A stretch of 64,000 bases of DNA from contig NC_068571.1 in assembly GCF_025698545.1 (NCBI RefSeq), forward strand, positions 44,611,733-44,675,732, in the 5' to 3' direction. The stretch is from Gossypium raimondii (Eukaryota > Streptophyta > Magnoliopsida > Malvales > Malvaceae). Below are positions 36,433-47,888 of the stretch, piece after piece. The notes below the pieces were generated by a model. It was given only the letters and a program-made list of their open reading frames with translations, had not been told where the DNA came from and made no database searches. The stretch's first letter is position 1. Each line of letters starts with the position of its first letter. The translations under genes were made by a program, and so were the position numbers.

Positions 36433-36606
36433 AAATGAATTTTATTTGTTGAAATCTAAAAGTAAAAAGATTAAAATTTTTAAAAATAAAACTATAAGGA
36501 CTAAATTCTAAACATGCGAAAAGTAAAACATTTGGAACATATTTTAACATTTTTTGACTCACCGAATGTGTTATATTTTGTAAAAAAAAAAATCTAAATT
36601 ACCAAC

Positions 36607-36747
36607 AAGTGTTTGGTGTAGTGATAAAGACACATTGCACTCCTAATAAGAGAATACGGGTTCGAACCTTGGGGACCAGATTGTTAGGAGAGGCATCCCA
36701 AACATCGAACATGAACAGTAACATGAACATAGATAATGCCAAAAAAA
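36607..36747 (+). mobile_element. SINE-like element (tRNA-derived head)
   Basis: A-box-like TGGTGTAGTGATAAAG is followed about 30 bases on by a B-box GGGTTCGAACC, and the element ends at an A run near 36,740-36,747. It does not fold as a complete tRNA, so I call it a SINE rather than a tRNA gene. Confidence 0.6.
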
Positions 36748-36749
36748 GG

Positions 36750-37170
36750 CACAATGACTTATTTGATTCTCTAATTTTACAAAAAAAAAATTATTTTAGC
36801 CCTCCATTTATTTTTCGTCTCTTTTAGCTCTTAAACTTGCACTGTTTGTCAAATTACCCTTAAAATTGATGGAAAAGTTAATGTTCTTTTAACTTTACTG
36901 ACGTGGCATACACGTGGATGGCACGCCAACAATTAATTGATTTTTAAAAATTTTTAAAAAATAATTTTGAAAAATTAAAAAGTATTAAAAATATATTTTA
37001 AAATTTAAAAAATAATTAATATCTAATGGCCCACGTTGATGCCATGTCAGTTAATTTTCTCATTCGATGAATTGACAAATAATACAAGTTTAAATGCTAA
37101 AAAAATGCAAAAAAATAAGTGGAGGACTAAAATGATGTTTTTTATAAAGTTAAAGGGTGAAATCATTGTG
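36750..37170. mobile_element. Foldback MITE carrying ACGTGG motifs
   Basis: The ends CACAATGACTT and AAATCATTGTG are inverted. Further inside, matched inverted phrases include 'agccctccatttattt'/'aagtggaggactaaaat' and 'acgtggcata'/'gatgccatgt'. The left half contains GACGTGGCA and ACACGTGG (about 36,900-36,917), ACGT-core words like those bound by bZIP factors. It ends about 0.8 kb upstream of the phytoene synthase start. Confidence 0.65.
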
Positions 37171-37965
37171 GCAAAAAAATTCTAAAATAGTAATTTGATA
37201 TATAAAAAGTTATAATTAGAAGATTAAAAGAAAAATGTGCATGACATTTTTCCAATTCAAATTTAAAATCTACTTATCTAAAATTGGATCAATTGGAGGG
37301 AACGGATGTCCCATCGTTGAAGACAATAAAAAATTAACAAATGTATATTTTATTTACTGAATTTTAATTCGATTAATATTTTTATTATTGCAATAATTTG
37401 AATATGTCGAAGTCGCTTTCAACACCAAAAAAAGTCCCGTATGGTGTGTTTATATTTCACTTGCCGCATACTCACAGACAGTGTCGCCAATCGCCATGCC
37501 TTACTTAGATAACCTTATCGAATACCCCCGATCTCACTATTTTTTAATTGGTCGACATCATTCTCTACCTGGATTTCACCTTCATGCTTTTATCCTTCAT
37601 CTCATTTGGGTTTATCCGCCCCCACATTTTAAGATTAAAGATAAAGAAATAATTTAAGAGCAGAACCGGGTTTGGTCTTAGGATCCCAACACCTAATCCC
37701 GACAACCATTTGTTTCATTTTGATTATATTATTCATAAATCACTATCCTCCTCCCCCCATTTAATAATATTTGTAGCCATCCATCAAAATAATAACAATA
37801 GGTAATTGTTTTGCCTTCATAGAAATAACATTAATAACACACACACACACACACACACAAAAAAAAAGAAGAAGCGATCCAATGGAAGCTAGATACATAC
37901 AACCAACTTTTAAATCAACCTCTCTCACTGTTCTTTCTTTGGTTTAGATCCCATTTGGTTTCAAC
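37171..37965 (+). other. Upstream region of phytoene synthase
   Basis: AT-rich, with a CA microsatellite at about 37,838-37,858 and a pyrimidine-rich leader just before the ATG. No certain TATA box or named light-response element can be placed. Confidence 0.4.
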
Positions 37966-39676
37966 ATGTCTTTAAAGTTGCTTTGGTTTGTATCTTCCCA
38001 ATCAAACTTGGGGTTCCTTCATCATGGGAACCGGTCCTTGCCATGTCCCAATTTGTTGTTCCAACACAGAGCAGGTAAAGGTAAGAATCAGAGATGGAAA
38101 CCCCATTTTTGTTCTTTAAGGACTCATGTTCCTGGTTCAGAAGGGTTAAGAAGAAGCAAGGTGAAGGTCACTGTGATGTCAACCATGGCAGCCACTAGCT
38201 CAGCAGGTGAAATAGCTATGTCATCAGAGGAGAAGGTTTACAATGTGGTGTTGAAACAGGCAGCTTTGGTTAATAAGCAATTGAGATCACCTCGTGGGGA
38301 TGTTGTTGTACCTGGTGATTTGAGCTTGTTAAATGAAGCATATGATCGTTGTGGTGAAATTTGTGCCGAGTATGCAAAAACCTTTTATTTGGGTTAGCCT
38401 TTTCTAATTCTTGTTATACAGTAGCTTTGAATTAGAGTTTCGATCAAATACTAGAAAAAAAAAAACAATTATGCTTAATTTTGCCTTGTCTAGGAACTTT
38501 GCTGATGACCCCTGAAAGACGTAGGGCTATATGGGCTATCTATGGTGAGTCTTTTAAGTGTATGATGTATGACAGTAATTATTTGTTCACTTTCTTATGA
38601 TGTTATATGCATTTATACAGTCTGGTGTCGGAGGACCGATGAGCTCGTTGACGGACCAAATGCACCGCATATAACTCCCACTGCTTTAGATAGGTGGGAA
38701 GCAAGGTTGGAAGATCTATTCAACGGTCGTCCGTTTGATATGCTCGATGCCGCTTTAGCCAACACGGTTAATAAATTTCCAGTCAATATTCAGGTTACTT
38801 GCATTAGATTGGCTTGTGCTTACCTTAAACTGAGCTAGAGAACAGCTTCTAGTTGGCATCCAACTTATATTGCTACCCATAGATCATTTTCCACTCTGTT
38901 TGCAGCCTTTCAAAGACATGATAGAAGGAATGAGGATGGACTTAAGGAAATCGAGATACAAAAACTTCGACGAACTTTATCTCTATTGCTATTATGTAGC
39001 CGGCACTGTCGGGTTGATGAGTGTGCCTGTGATGGGCATTGCACCTGAATCTTTAGCTAGCACAGAGAGTGTGTATAATGCTGCATTAGCATTAGGGATA
39101 GCTAATCAACTCACTAACATACTCAGAGATGTTGGAGAAGAGTAAGTTGCATGGTGCTCTATGCATTAAAATGTACATTTTTTAAGTCTCATACTACATT
39201 TTGTACTTGAACTTGGTACCTGCAGTGCACAAAGGGGACGGATTTATCTACCACAAGATGAGTTAGCACAGGAAGGACTATCAGATGAGGACATTTTTAG
39301 TGGAAAAGTAACAGATAAGTGGAGGAACTTCATGAAGAAACAAATAAAGAGGGCCAGAATGTTGTTTCATGAAGCTGAAAAAGGAGTTAAAGAGCTAAAT
39401 GCATCGAGTCGATGGCCGGTAAGTAATCAATAAACTCGTCTTTCGACGTAACACGGAACATAATAACCAGTAATCAGTGTTTAAATTGTTAAAATGCAGG
39501 TATCGGCATCATTGATGCTATATAAGCAAATATTAGATGAGATAGAGGCCAATGATTATAACAACTTTACAAAGAGAGCTTATGTAAGCAAAGCAAAGAA
39601 ATTAATTGCCCTCCCTGTTGCATATGTTAGATCTCTCGTGGCTCCATCAACAATTAGTTCTTCTCATCGGAATTAA
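37966..39676 (+). CDS. PSY: Phytoene synthase (plastid)
   Basis: Six exons join in frame: 37966-38392, 38494-38544, 38621-38793, 38906-39141, 39226-39418 and 39500-39676, giving 418 residues, normal for plant PSY. PSY condenses two geranylgeranyl diphosphates to phytoene, the committed step of carotenoid synthesis. Residues 1 to about 75 are Ser/basic-rich and act as a plastid transit peptide. Conserved blocks follow: [23 protein letters not shown] in the first substrate helix region, the first Asp-rich motif DELVD at 166-170, and the second, NILRDVGED (DVGED at 292-296), then [11 protein letters not shown]. All Mg2+-binding aspartates are present and exon boundaries fit the usual PSY pattern. 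The C-terminus is SSSHRN. It appears intact and functional; which of the several PSY paralogues it is cannot be told from one window. Confidence 0.97.
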
Positions 39677-39934
39677 TTTCACTGTCCATCGAAATAAAGC
39701 TTAACGGTTCATTGTATAGTATTTGGATCCATGTATATTAGCATTAATTTTTTAGGAATGATTTGAAGCTTGGTGGGAGCATATGTGTATATATACTAAA
39801 ATCATTTATACGACTAAAATATTCTAATAACCAAACTAGTTAGATTTACATTTGTTGCTTACATTTAGTTTTTAGAAAATTTTACTTGTGACGGTGTTTA
39901 TCATCGTATCAATAGTAACATCTATCTGAAATTT

Positions 39935-40931
39935 TTTGTCTCTTAACTATAAAAAGCTACAAGATGATTATTGACCTATTTAATTTTGTCTTTTTATCAC
40001 TAATTGACTAATGGTGACGGCTTTTAAAATTAGCATATTAGCAATTTTAACCCTTAACATTTATAAATTTTGTTAATTTAGTCTTAATTCTAAAAAATGT
40101 TAACCCTCAACATTTACACATCGAGTAATTTGGTCTCTTTTTGGGTAAACTACATTAGTAATATTCCAACTATTTTCCTGTTTTGGTCACCTAGCTATGA
40201 AAAGTTACAAAATGGTCAACCAACTATTAGTGATTTTCTTTTCTGGTCACCCAACTATGAAAAGTTACAAAATAGTCATTCAACTATTCAATTTTGTCTT
40301 TTTCGGTCACTCAACTATCTTAGATTTTTGGGTGTTTCCATTTTTACGTCACCTGTTGGTGATAAAAATAGACAAAATTGGATAGTTGTGTGTCCATTTT
40401 ATAACTTTTCATAGTTAGGTGACCAAAAAAAAATTTACTAATAGTTGAGTGACCATTTTGTAACTTTTTATAGATAGGTGACCCAAAAAAAGAAAAAAAC
40501 CATATATAGTTGGATGACTTCTAATGTAGTTTACCCTTTTCTTTTGCAATTTTGCTTTTCTTTGTAACATTGAGGGTTAATTTTAAAAGAATGAGAAAAG
40601 ATAAAATTATTATCTTGAGATTTTTGGTGTTTTCATTTTTTAATATATTTCAATCAAAATTGGCTGAAATTTTTTTCAGCTTTTTAGGTGAAAAGGTTAT
40701 AAAAAAAACACCAAATTACATAATATGTAAATGTTGAGGGTTAAAATTTTAGAATAAAAACTAAACTGATACAATATATAAAATTTGAGGGTTAAAGTTA
40801 CTATTATGTCAATTTTAAAAGCTACCATCATTAGTCTACTTGTACTTGTGAACAAAAACAACAAAAATTAAATAGTTGAGGGACCAAAAACAAATACTAA
40901 TAATTGGATGACTACTAATGTAGTTTATCCA
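39935..40931. mobile_element. Foldback MITE with a second MITE inserted in it
   Basis: The arms carry inverted phrases: 'agcaattttaacccttaaca' on the left matches 'tgagggttaaagttactatt' on the right, and 'gctacaagatgattattgac' has a counterpart near the right end. A different MITE occupies 40143-40535. A relative without that insertion sits at 50,125-50,703. Outer ends are approximate. Confidence 0.6.
40143..40535. mobile_element. Inner MITE nested in the foldback
   Basis: It has clear inverted ends, GGGTAAACTACATTAGTAA and CTAATGTAGTTTACCC. Inside, the phrase 'ctatgaaaagttacaaaat' is repeated in direct orientation and again inverted. Non-coding. Its absence at the matching spot in the 50.1 kb relative supports a separate insertion. 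Confidence 0.72.
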
Positions 40932-41088
40932 TATTTTTATTTATTTTATTTTCTCACCATAATATAAAGCTACATGGTAACTTTTAATTCGAAGTTAAAC
41001 TAAAAGTACTATATTTAAGCTAGATTAGTTTAATCAAAAGACATTAAAATTTTATTCTTTGATAAATGAAAATAGTAATATAAGGTGA

Positions 41089-43097
41089 TCAATAATTAGC
41101 GAGGTTCATGAGTTTCTTCCAAGCAGCTCGGTTAGAAATGGTCTCCCACCATGCATTCACATGCTTCCGTTGAGACACCATGTGCCACATCCCAACATCG
41201 TCGACCAAGTATCGAAGAGCGGGTAGATGGCTAAGGTCGGCCAAGGTGAATGAATCTCCGGCAAGATAGGCGGTGGTGGACAAGCGTTGCTCGTAGATGT
41301 CCAACACTTTTTCCAGCTTTTGTTGGCAGCTGAGCACTAAGGCCGTATCACCCTGCTTGCCCATTCGTGGGAGGATCAACAGTTGAAACACCAAAGTGTA
41401 GACCAAATCGTTGAAGTTGTGGGCTTCTACTTCTAGCCATTGATCCACCATTGCTCGTTCTTCCAATGAGTTTCCAAGTAGGTTTGTACCTTGCTTTTCA
41501 TATTTGGCTGCATAGTACCTTATGATTGCCCTAGACTCTGCCAAAAGCAAAATATTTACACATTTGAATATAAATATGAAAAGGGTAAATTACACCTAAG
41601 GTCACTAAACTAAGTTTACGTTTTAATCACTCAACATGAAAAAGTAAGTTACAAAATGGTTATTTAACTATTTGAAAGTTTTCATTTAAGTCATTGGCTA
41701 TTTAAATTGTTGATGCATGGCCGCCTTCTCTATTTACAACACTTGCACCAATCGAAACATCACAAATCTACAAACCAAAGTCTAAACAACTTTCTTCTCC
41801 GATCTTCGACATTGGCTATCAGATCAATTTGGATATTTGGTATGTTCTTCTACTCGTCAATAGGTACTGATCACCTAGGGACGAAGCTAGAAAATTGCTT
41901 TAGAAGGGGCCAAAGATGAATCTTAAATTATTGGAAGCTAAAGTGTAATTTTATCATTATACTAACATGTACTTTCAAAAAAGTTAAGGGATTAAATGGC
42001 AAATCTACCATTTGGGGGAGCAAGTAGGGATGGCAGAATCCAAGCCACTCAACGGATTCTAAACCAATCCGCTCCAAATGCAACGAACCTTTTCTTTTGA
42101 AAAGTGGATGCGGGACGAGGCGAGGTGGACTTTTTTCTTTTGGAGTGGGAGTGGAGTGATTATGGTAATTACTTGTCCCATCCCGACCTGCTCTAGATTG
42201 CCATTTAATCCTTGTATATATAAGTTATTAAAAAGGTAAAAATATAATAATGTAATACTAAAAAAAGCTCATATATTTCATGTTTAAATATTTTTTTTGA
42301 AGAATTGTGTTTAAATATTTACTTGATTTTAAAAAGATCGAAAATATTAAAGATGAGTAGCAAAATTTGAATTGAAGCAGAGCGGGGATGGATGTATCTA
42401 ATATCCATGGAGATGATAGTAGTTTTCAAAATTATACATCTATAGTAGAGCAAGGCGGATGGTGGAGTAGAGTGTGCCAACTATGGAGTTGTGATGGATT
42501 TAGCAATATTCGCTCTCGCCCCACTTCATTGTTATTCTTAGGAGCAAGGTTACTGCTTGCCCCCTTTATCTTCGTCCATGATCTACTGTACTAATTACCG
42601 AATCGTCGTATAAAGTTCGTTAGCCAGATTTAAAAAAAAAATTTAACAACACTTAAATAAAAAAACATTAAAATAATTTATTGACTTAAATGAAAATTTT
42701 AAATAATTTAATAATTATTTATAACATTGAGCAAAAACATAGACTGTTTAATAACTATAATTTATCCTTAAAACCTTACAGGAACGCATCCCAAGAACCT
42801 TACCAAAAAGTTTGAAGTCGCCATCCTCTATAGCTGGGACTTGTCCAAACGGCTGCAAAAAAAGAAAACGTCAAAATACCAAGAACCAAAAATAGTAAAT
42901 ATTATAATATAACAATGAATAACAAAGCAAAGAGACATGCAGTGCAGTACTTGACGAAGGAGGAAATCGGGTTTTTTATGATCGCCGGCTTCGAGATCGA
43001 CATCGACGATCTGAAATTCAACCTCTTTCTCAAGAAGGCATGCCAATACCCTTTGAGGGCAAGCTGCCTTGATTGGACCGTACACTTTCACTACCAT
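41089..43097 (-). CDS. GSTF12: Phi-class glutathione S-transferase, TT19/GSTF12-like
   Basis: Three minus-strand exons, 43097-42951, 42852-42804 and 41537-41089, join to 214 residues, exactly the usual phi-class size and intron plan. The N-terminal thioredoxin-like domain has MVVKVYGPIKAACPQRVLAC, LLRQPFGQVPAIEDGDFKLF and ESRAIIRYYAAKY. The all-helical C-terminal domain begins near residue 90 and includes LAGDSFTLADLSHLPALRYL. The AACPQRV start is typical of the GSTF11/GSTF12 group, where the usual phi active-site serine region is changed. Arabidopsis GSTF12 (TT19) carries anthocyanins and proanthocyanidin precursors to the vacuole as a binding protein rather than an enzyme; by similarity this gene probably does the same. 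Intron 2 is 1.27 kb and filled by a MITE. Assignment within the GSTF11/12 group is by remembered sequence, not a tree. Confidence 0.9.
41582..42769. mobile_element. Composite foldback MITE in GST intron 2
   Basis: The left end AGGGTAAATTACACC and right end ATAATTTATCCTT are inverted, and 'gttacaaaatggtt' and 'taagtcattg' phrases tie it to the element at 16,464-17,090. The middle (about 41,900-42,600) does not match that relative and probably holds further inserted sequence I cannot name. Confidence 0.55.
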
Positions 43098-43169
43098 TCT
43101 TAAATTTTATTATTATTATGAACAAACTTATGGATTTTGATTTTGGTTTTAATTATAATTTTGCTAAGA

Positions 43170-43177
43170 TATATATA
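43170..43177 (-). promoter_or_regulatory. TATA box of the GSTF12-like gene
   Basis: The minus strand reads TATATATC within CTTATATATATCTTAGC, about 75 bases upstream of the ATG at 43097, leaving room for a leader of roughly 40-45 bases. Confidence 0.55.
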
Positions 43178-43211
43178 AGATTGGGGGAGTGGGAATGGGG
43201 CAATGCTACTC

Positions 43212-43251
43212 ACCCACCATCATATTGTTTCTTTGTGGGGGTTGTCACGTG
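43212..43251 (-). promoter_or_regulatory. MYB-type element and G-box upstream of the GSTF12-like gene
   Basis: ACCCACC at 43212-43218 fits the MYB recognition pattern ANCNNCC, and a palindromic G-box CACGTG lies at 43246-43251. Both are about 35-80 bases upstream of the TATA box. Flavonoid genes are commonly driven by MYB-bHLH-WD40 complexes binding this kind of pair, so the layout fits a TT19-type gene. Function is inferred. Confidence 0.5.
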
Positions 43252-43339
43252 CTAATATTCAATATTATGCTACCCTCCACATTCCATACAGTATTTGAGC
43301 CTTCCCCAATTCTATTTCTTTCACTTAAATTTTATTATC

Positions 43340-43738
43340 AGTCCCTATACTTTGTGAAAATTGTATATTTAGTCTTACTTTAATTTTATTAATTTTAATC
43401 TCGACTCAAACGGTAACAATTAAATTCGTTTGGTTAAATTCAATTACTAGTTCTGTATTATGCATACAAGTGTATATTAAGTTCATATTCTACAATTAGA
43501 TCATTCTAAGTCCTTATATTTTTGAATTTTGAAATTTTAGTCTTGACACAGATGACTACCGTTAATCTATTAATTGAATTTTAAGTGAGTAATATGTGGA
43601 AACAACGAGCTGATATCGCATTACATATATTATAGTATGTTTATCGCATTGGATTTTGAAAATAACTTAACTTAATAAAACTTTAATAGTTGTCATTTGG
43701 TGAGGACCAAAATTTTAAAATTTAAAAGTATAGGGACT
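43340..43738. mobile_element. MITE upstream of the GSTF12-like gene
   Basis: It starts AGTCCCTATACTTTGTG and ends AAAAGTATAGGGACT, with inverted 'aaaatttt' rich arms. About 400 bp, non-coding. It lies about 90 bases beyond the G-box. Confidence 0.6.
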
Positions 43739-44351
43739 AAATTTAGTCCTTGTTTTGTTTTGTTTTTCTATTTCAGAATAATTAAAAAAATCTTAACATA
43801 TTATTATTAATTTTGAATTAATTCACAGTATATAAATAAAGGAATAGTGTTTCTCTTTTGGCACTAAACTGCCTCTATCAGAGATTATTTATATTTTATT
43901 TCCAATTTTACAGTTGACAGGTGAAATTGATGCGGAATTTTAATTAAGTGGATTTTTTAACAGACCTTGTTTTAATGCAAATATTTAATTTCTCCATTTA
44001 AGTTGGGTTTAATGATTAAGATTATAAATTCATGAATGGGAAAAATTAAAAAAAGAAGAAGAAAGGATTTCCTCTTAATTTTAGTTTAATTTTGCCAAAG
44101 GAAATAGTTGTGAAAATAATAAAGAAACATAAACGAAGGTAAGAAAGAAAAGCTTCTAATTTTGATGTGAAATCTTTCCTCTTTTATAATTTCATAATAT
44201 TTAAATATAGTAATATGGAAACAAAACTAAAAATGAAGAAATAAAATCTTTCTAATTTTGATGTGAAATCTTTCCAGTTTATAACATGGTTTAGAAATGA
44301 ATATATGGACATGTATGTTAGATAATTAGCCAAAATTTGATTGCAAAAGCC

Positions 44352-44687
44352 ATGTTTAATCTCTTGAAGAAGAAAATGGTGCCCAAGAAATTGTGGAAGA
44401 ACTTAGTTTTACTATTTCAACCCAAAGTAAAAATCAAACGTCTTACAAAATCCCAAAATCGAAATAAAAGACCCTTCATAGACCATACAGCTTATGTCCA
44501 AGAGACGGAGTTTTTTAACAAGAAGGATGAAATATGGGAGGATCCAAGTGACGAAGAGGGCATCCCACTGTCAAAGGAAGTTGATGTGAAAGCAGAGGAA
44601 TTTATCAATCGGTGCAAGGAAATTTGGAGGCTTGAAAGACAAAAATCCGAAGAGGAATTTCGAGAGAGGTTGGCTCGTAGTGCATGA
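44352..44687 (+). CDS. Small basic protein with a DUF761-like C-terminus
   Basis: A single-exon frame of 111 codons begins at the first ATG (MFNLLKKKMVPKKLW). The N-terminus is short, hydrophobic and very basic. The middle has HTAYVQETEFF and an acidic patch DEIWEDPSDEEG. The C-terminus EVDVKAEEFINRCKEIWRLERQ resembles the end of plant DUF761 proteins (pattern 'vD..AeeFI..f...irLq'), some of which are known as cotton fibre-expressed proteins of unknown function. It stands alone between the GST and sucrose synthase genes, and the frame is clean. I infer a real gene of unknown role; an upstream non-ATG extension to 44337 is not needed. Confidence 0.6.
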   Translation: MFNLLKKKMVPKKLWKNLVLLFQPKVKIKRLTKSQNRNKRPFIDHTAYVQETEFFNKKDEIWEDPSDEEGIPLSKEVDVKAEEFINRCKEIWRLERQKSEEEFRERLARSA

Positions 44688-46039
44688 ATTTCTTATGAAT
44701 ATTTTTTACATGAGAAAATTTAATTAGATTTAATATCGACTGGCAATTGGATCTAAGGTTCTTCCTTTTCATAATTTAGAATGACGTCTTTTTTTTCTTT
44801 TTGATGAATGGTATTAATATAAATTTTATTTTGTTAGGCTGGATTTCAAATTTTATCTATGCTAATATTAATTCAAAAAACATTAAAAAATATTTTACGA
44901 TATTTTATATATTATCATATTCGTTACATTTAGACTGAGAGCGTAAGAGTAGACCTGTCCCTTCATTGATTGTTGCTTTCTCTTTTATATAATATATGTT
45001 GAATTATTATATTCAATTTACCAATATACAATATGGATAAATATAACCGAAATTTGAAGCCTTTATTTTAATTCGTGGGATTGCAAAGCTTGGGCAAATA
45101 TGAATGATTTTTATATTCATTTGATTTGTTATTTTAACTATTATTTTTAACCATGAAGTTTAATTTCTGATATATTTTTCAAACTAAAAATATGAATCAA
45201 AGAGACCCAGCCTCCAAGAAAAGGAATTTCAAACCAAATTCGATGGCAAATGCAGGAGAAAGGATAAGTTCAACTTAATCCATAAGCTTGCGTAGTTATG
45301 TCAATCTGTGTTTGCCAAAAATAATAAAATTTTAAATTTTTTAATATTTAGTTTTATGAAATACTAATTCATGCAAGTTTAAATTAAAAATGACAAAAAA
45401 TTAAGAGGATAAAGATTCAAAGAATAAACATTATATAATAAAACAGTGTAAATTAAACTACACCCAAATTTATTAAATTATTATCATTTAACTTCAAAAA
45501 TTATAAAATAATTATTGAAGTATTCATAAGTTTTCATTTAAACCGCTTAATTATTCAAAAGTAAACCTCACACTTTTCTTTTAATTTTTGCTACAAAGTA
45601 TAATCTATAAAATTTATACAAGTTTCAATTTAATTCATCATGAATTCGTTTGAGTTATAATTAAGATTATAATTATAAACACAATAATTAATTGAGACAA
45701 AAGGAATTTAAGTTACGATTGTGTTGGAGTGGAACATGTCTGAACGTTTGTTTGTGTTGTTAGACTGACATCCACGAAAAGAAAAGAATAAAGCAATGCC
45801 CTTCAACTTTTTTCTCCTTCGGGTGGCCTAAGTTTCTTCTTACGTACACAAATTCTTTCCTTGATTTGATTAAGACTAGCATTGCATCCGAATCTTCTTT
45901 TTCTTCTCTTCATGCATTTGCATATATTTCATTATTCCTATCCCCCATCTGCACTTTATCATATACCATAACCCCAACCCCAACCCCATATATATATGTA
46001 TGAACTACTTAGTATTGCATATTAAAGAAGAAACAAAAA
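44688..46039. other. Intergenic upstream of sucrose synthase
   Basis: AT-rich. Around 45,450-45,600 a half-copy of the 'aaaattataaaataattattgaa' MITE family is visible. A TATATATATGTAT run at about 45,989-46,001 could serve as the TATA region for the gene that starts at 46040. Confidence 0.4.
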
Positions 46040-47840
46040 ATGACGTCTACATCGACCGGGAAGCTTAGTGACTCCATAGCTGACAACATACGCAATGCCT
46101 TGAAGCAGAGCCAGTCTTACATGAAACGTTGCTTTTCTAAGTACATGGAGAAAGGAAAAAGGGTTTTGAAAGCCCATGAATTGAGGGATGAATTTGAAAA
46201 AGTAATGGATGATAAAAATGAGACCTTGGGCACCATGTTTTCTTCAGCTCAGGTAAGTTTATTACATGCAAAAAAAGAACTGGAAAATGACATTTTTTGA
46301 AAGATTATGAGGTGTTTTATAATTTTCAGGAAGCGGTTGTTACTCCACCTTATGTCACCTTTGCCGTAAGACCGACTCCGGGATGTTGGGAGTTTGTTAA
46401 GGTGAACTCCGTCGATCTCTCCGACGTCAAACAAATATCCTCCGCCGAGTACCTGAAACTCAAAGAGACGATCGCCGATGAGAATTGGTATGTTAATTTA
46501 TGCTATGGCATTGTATCTTCAAAAGGTGTATGTGTTTACGTCTGTGTGTGTATTTAAGTGTTTAATGTTTACTACAGGTCGAAAGATGAAAATGCATTAG
46601 AGGTGGATTTTGAAGCATTTGATTTCTCGATGCCAAAATTAACATTGGCTTCTTCTATTGGAAAAGGACTTAATTTTGCGTCAAAGTACATTACTTCTAA
46701 GCTAAGTGGATCTGTGGATAATGCCCAGCCCCTTGTAGATTACTTACTCTCACTCGAATATCAAGGAGAGGTATATCTATATATATGCATATATGCATAT
46801 GTACATATATGTACGATAAAATGCAAATTAATGGTTGTTTTCTCAACCTGCAGAAACTTATGATAAACGAGACACTTAACACAGCAGCAAAGCTTCAATT
46901 GGCTCTTATAGTAGCTGAAGTTTCCCTCTCAGATCTTCCTAGGGATACCCCATACCAGAGTATTGAGCTAAGGTAAAAACAGTATAGAAAAAGATATGGT
47001 TCCATCATGCTTGATGATTGCTTAGTATATGTGTATAAAATTTTGTTGCAGGTTCAAGGAGTGGGGATTCGAGAGAGGGTGGGGTGATACGGTTGAAAGA
47101 GTGCATGAAACGATACGGTCACTCTCGGAAGTGTTGCAAGCACCTGATCCACAGAATTTGGAAAAGCTTTTTAGCAAACTTCCCACCATATTCAAGGTTG
47201 TAATCTTCTCTCCTCATGGATATTTTGGACAATCAGATGTGCTTGGTTTGCCAGACACTGGTGGACAGGTTGTTTATATTTTGGACCAAATGAGGGCCAT
47301 GGAGGAAGAATTGGTTCTCAAAATCAAATCCCAAGGCCTCAATATTAAGCCTCAAATCTTAGTGGTGAATACAAATTTCTCCCCTATAGTAGCAATTTAC
47401 AGTTAGTTTCTAGCCTGAATGGTGCTTGATGAATGGTAATATTTGAGCATAATAGGTCACAAGACTCATACCTGATGCCCGAGGAACTAAGTGCAACCAA
47501 GAGAGGGAGTCCATCATCGGCACCAAATACAGTCAGATCCTCCGAGTGCCTTTCAGGACTGAAACCGGTATCCTACGCCGATGGGTTTCGCGTTTCGACA
47601 TTTATCCTTATCTCGAGACGTTTGCTCAGGCATGTGTAGATCTCTCTACTCATCCATCTGCTTCCATTTTGGTCTTACTAACTGCCCACTTTTATTTGGA
47701 TATCATTAGGATGTTACATCCAAGATCTTGGATGCAATGGAGGGTAAACCAGACCTTATTATTGGAAACTACACTGATGGGAACTTAGTATCATCTCTAG
47801 TAGCTAGCAAACTTGGGATAACACAGGTGTCTGTTTAACT

Positions 47841-47888
<48 letters not shown>

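Noticed and set aside
36607-36700. tRNA gene suggested by the GGTTCGAACC B box
   Set aside because: No acceptor stem or full cloverleaf can be drawn, and an A run follows, which fits a SINE.
46249-46882. Reading through sucrose synthase introns as separate short genes
   Set aside because: All pieces join in frame as one sucrose synthase with good splice sites.
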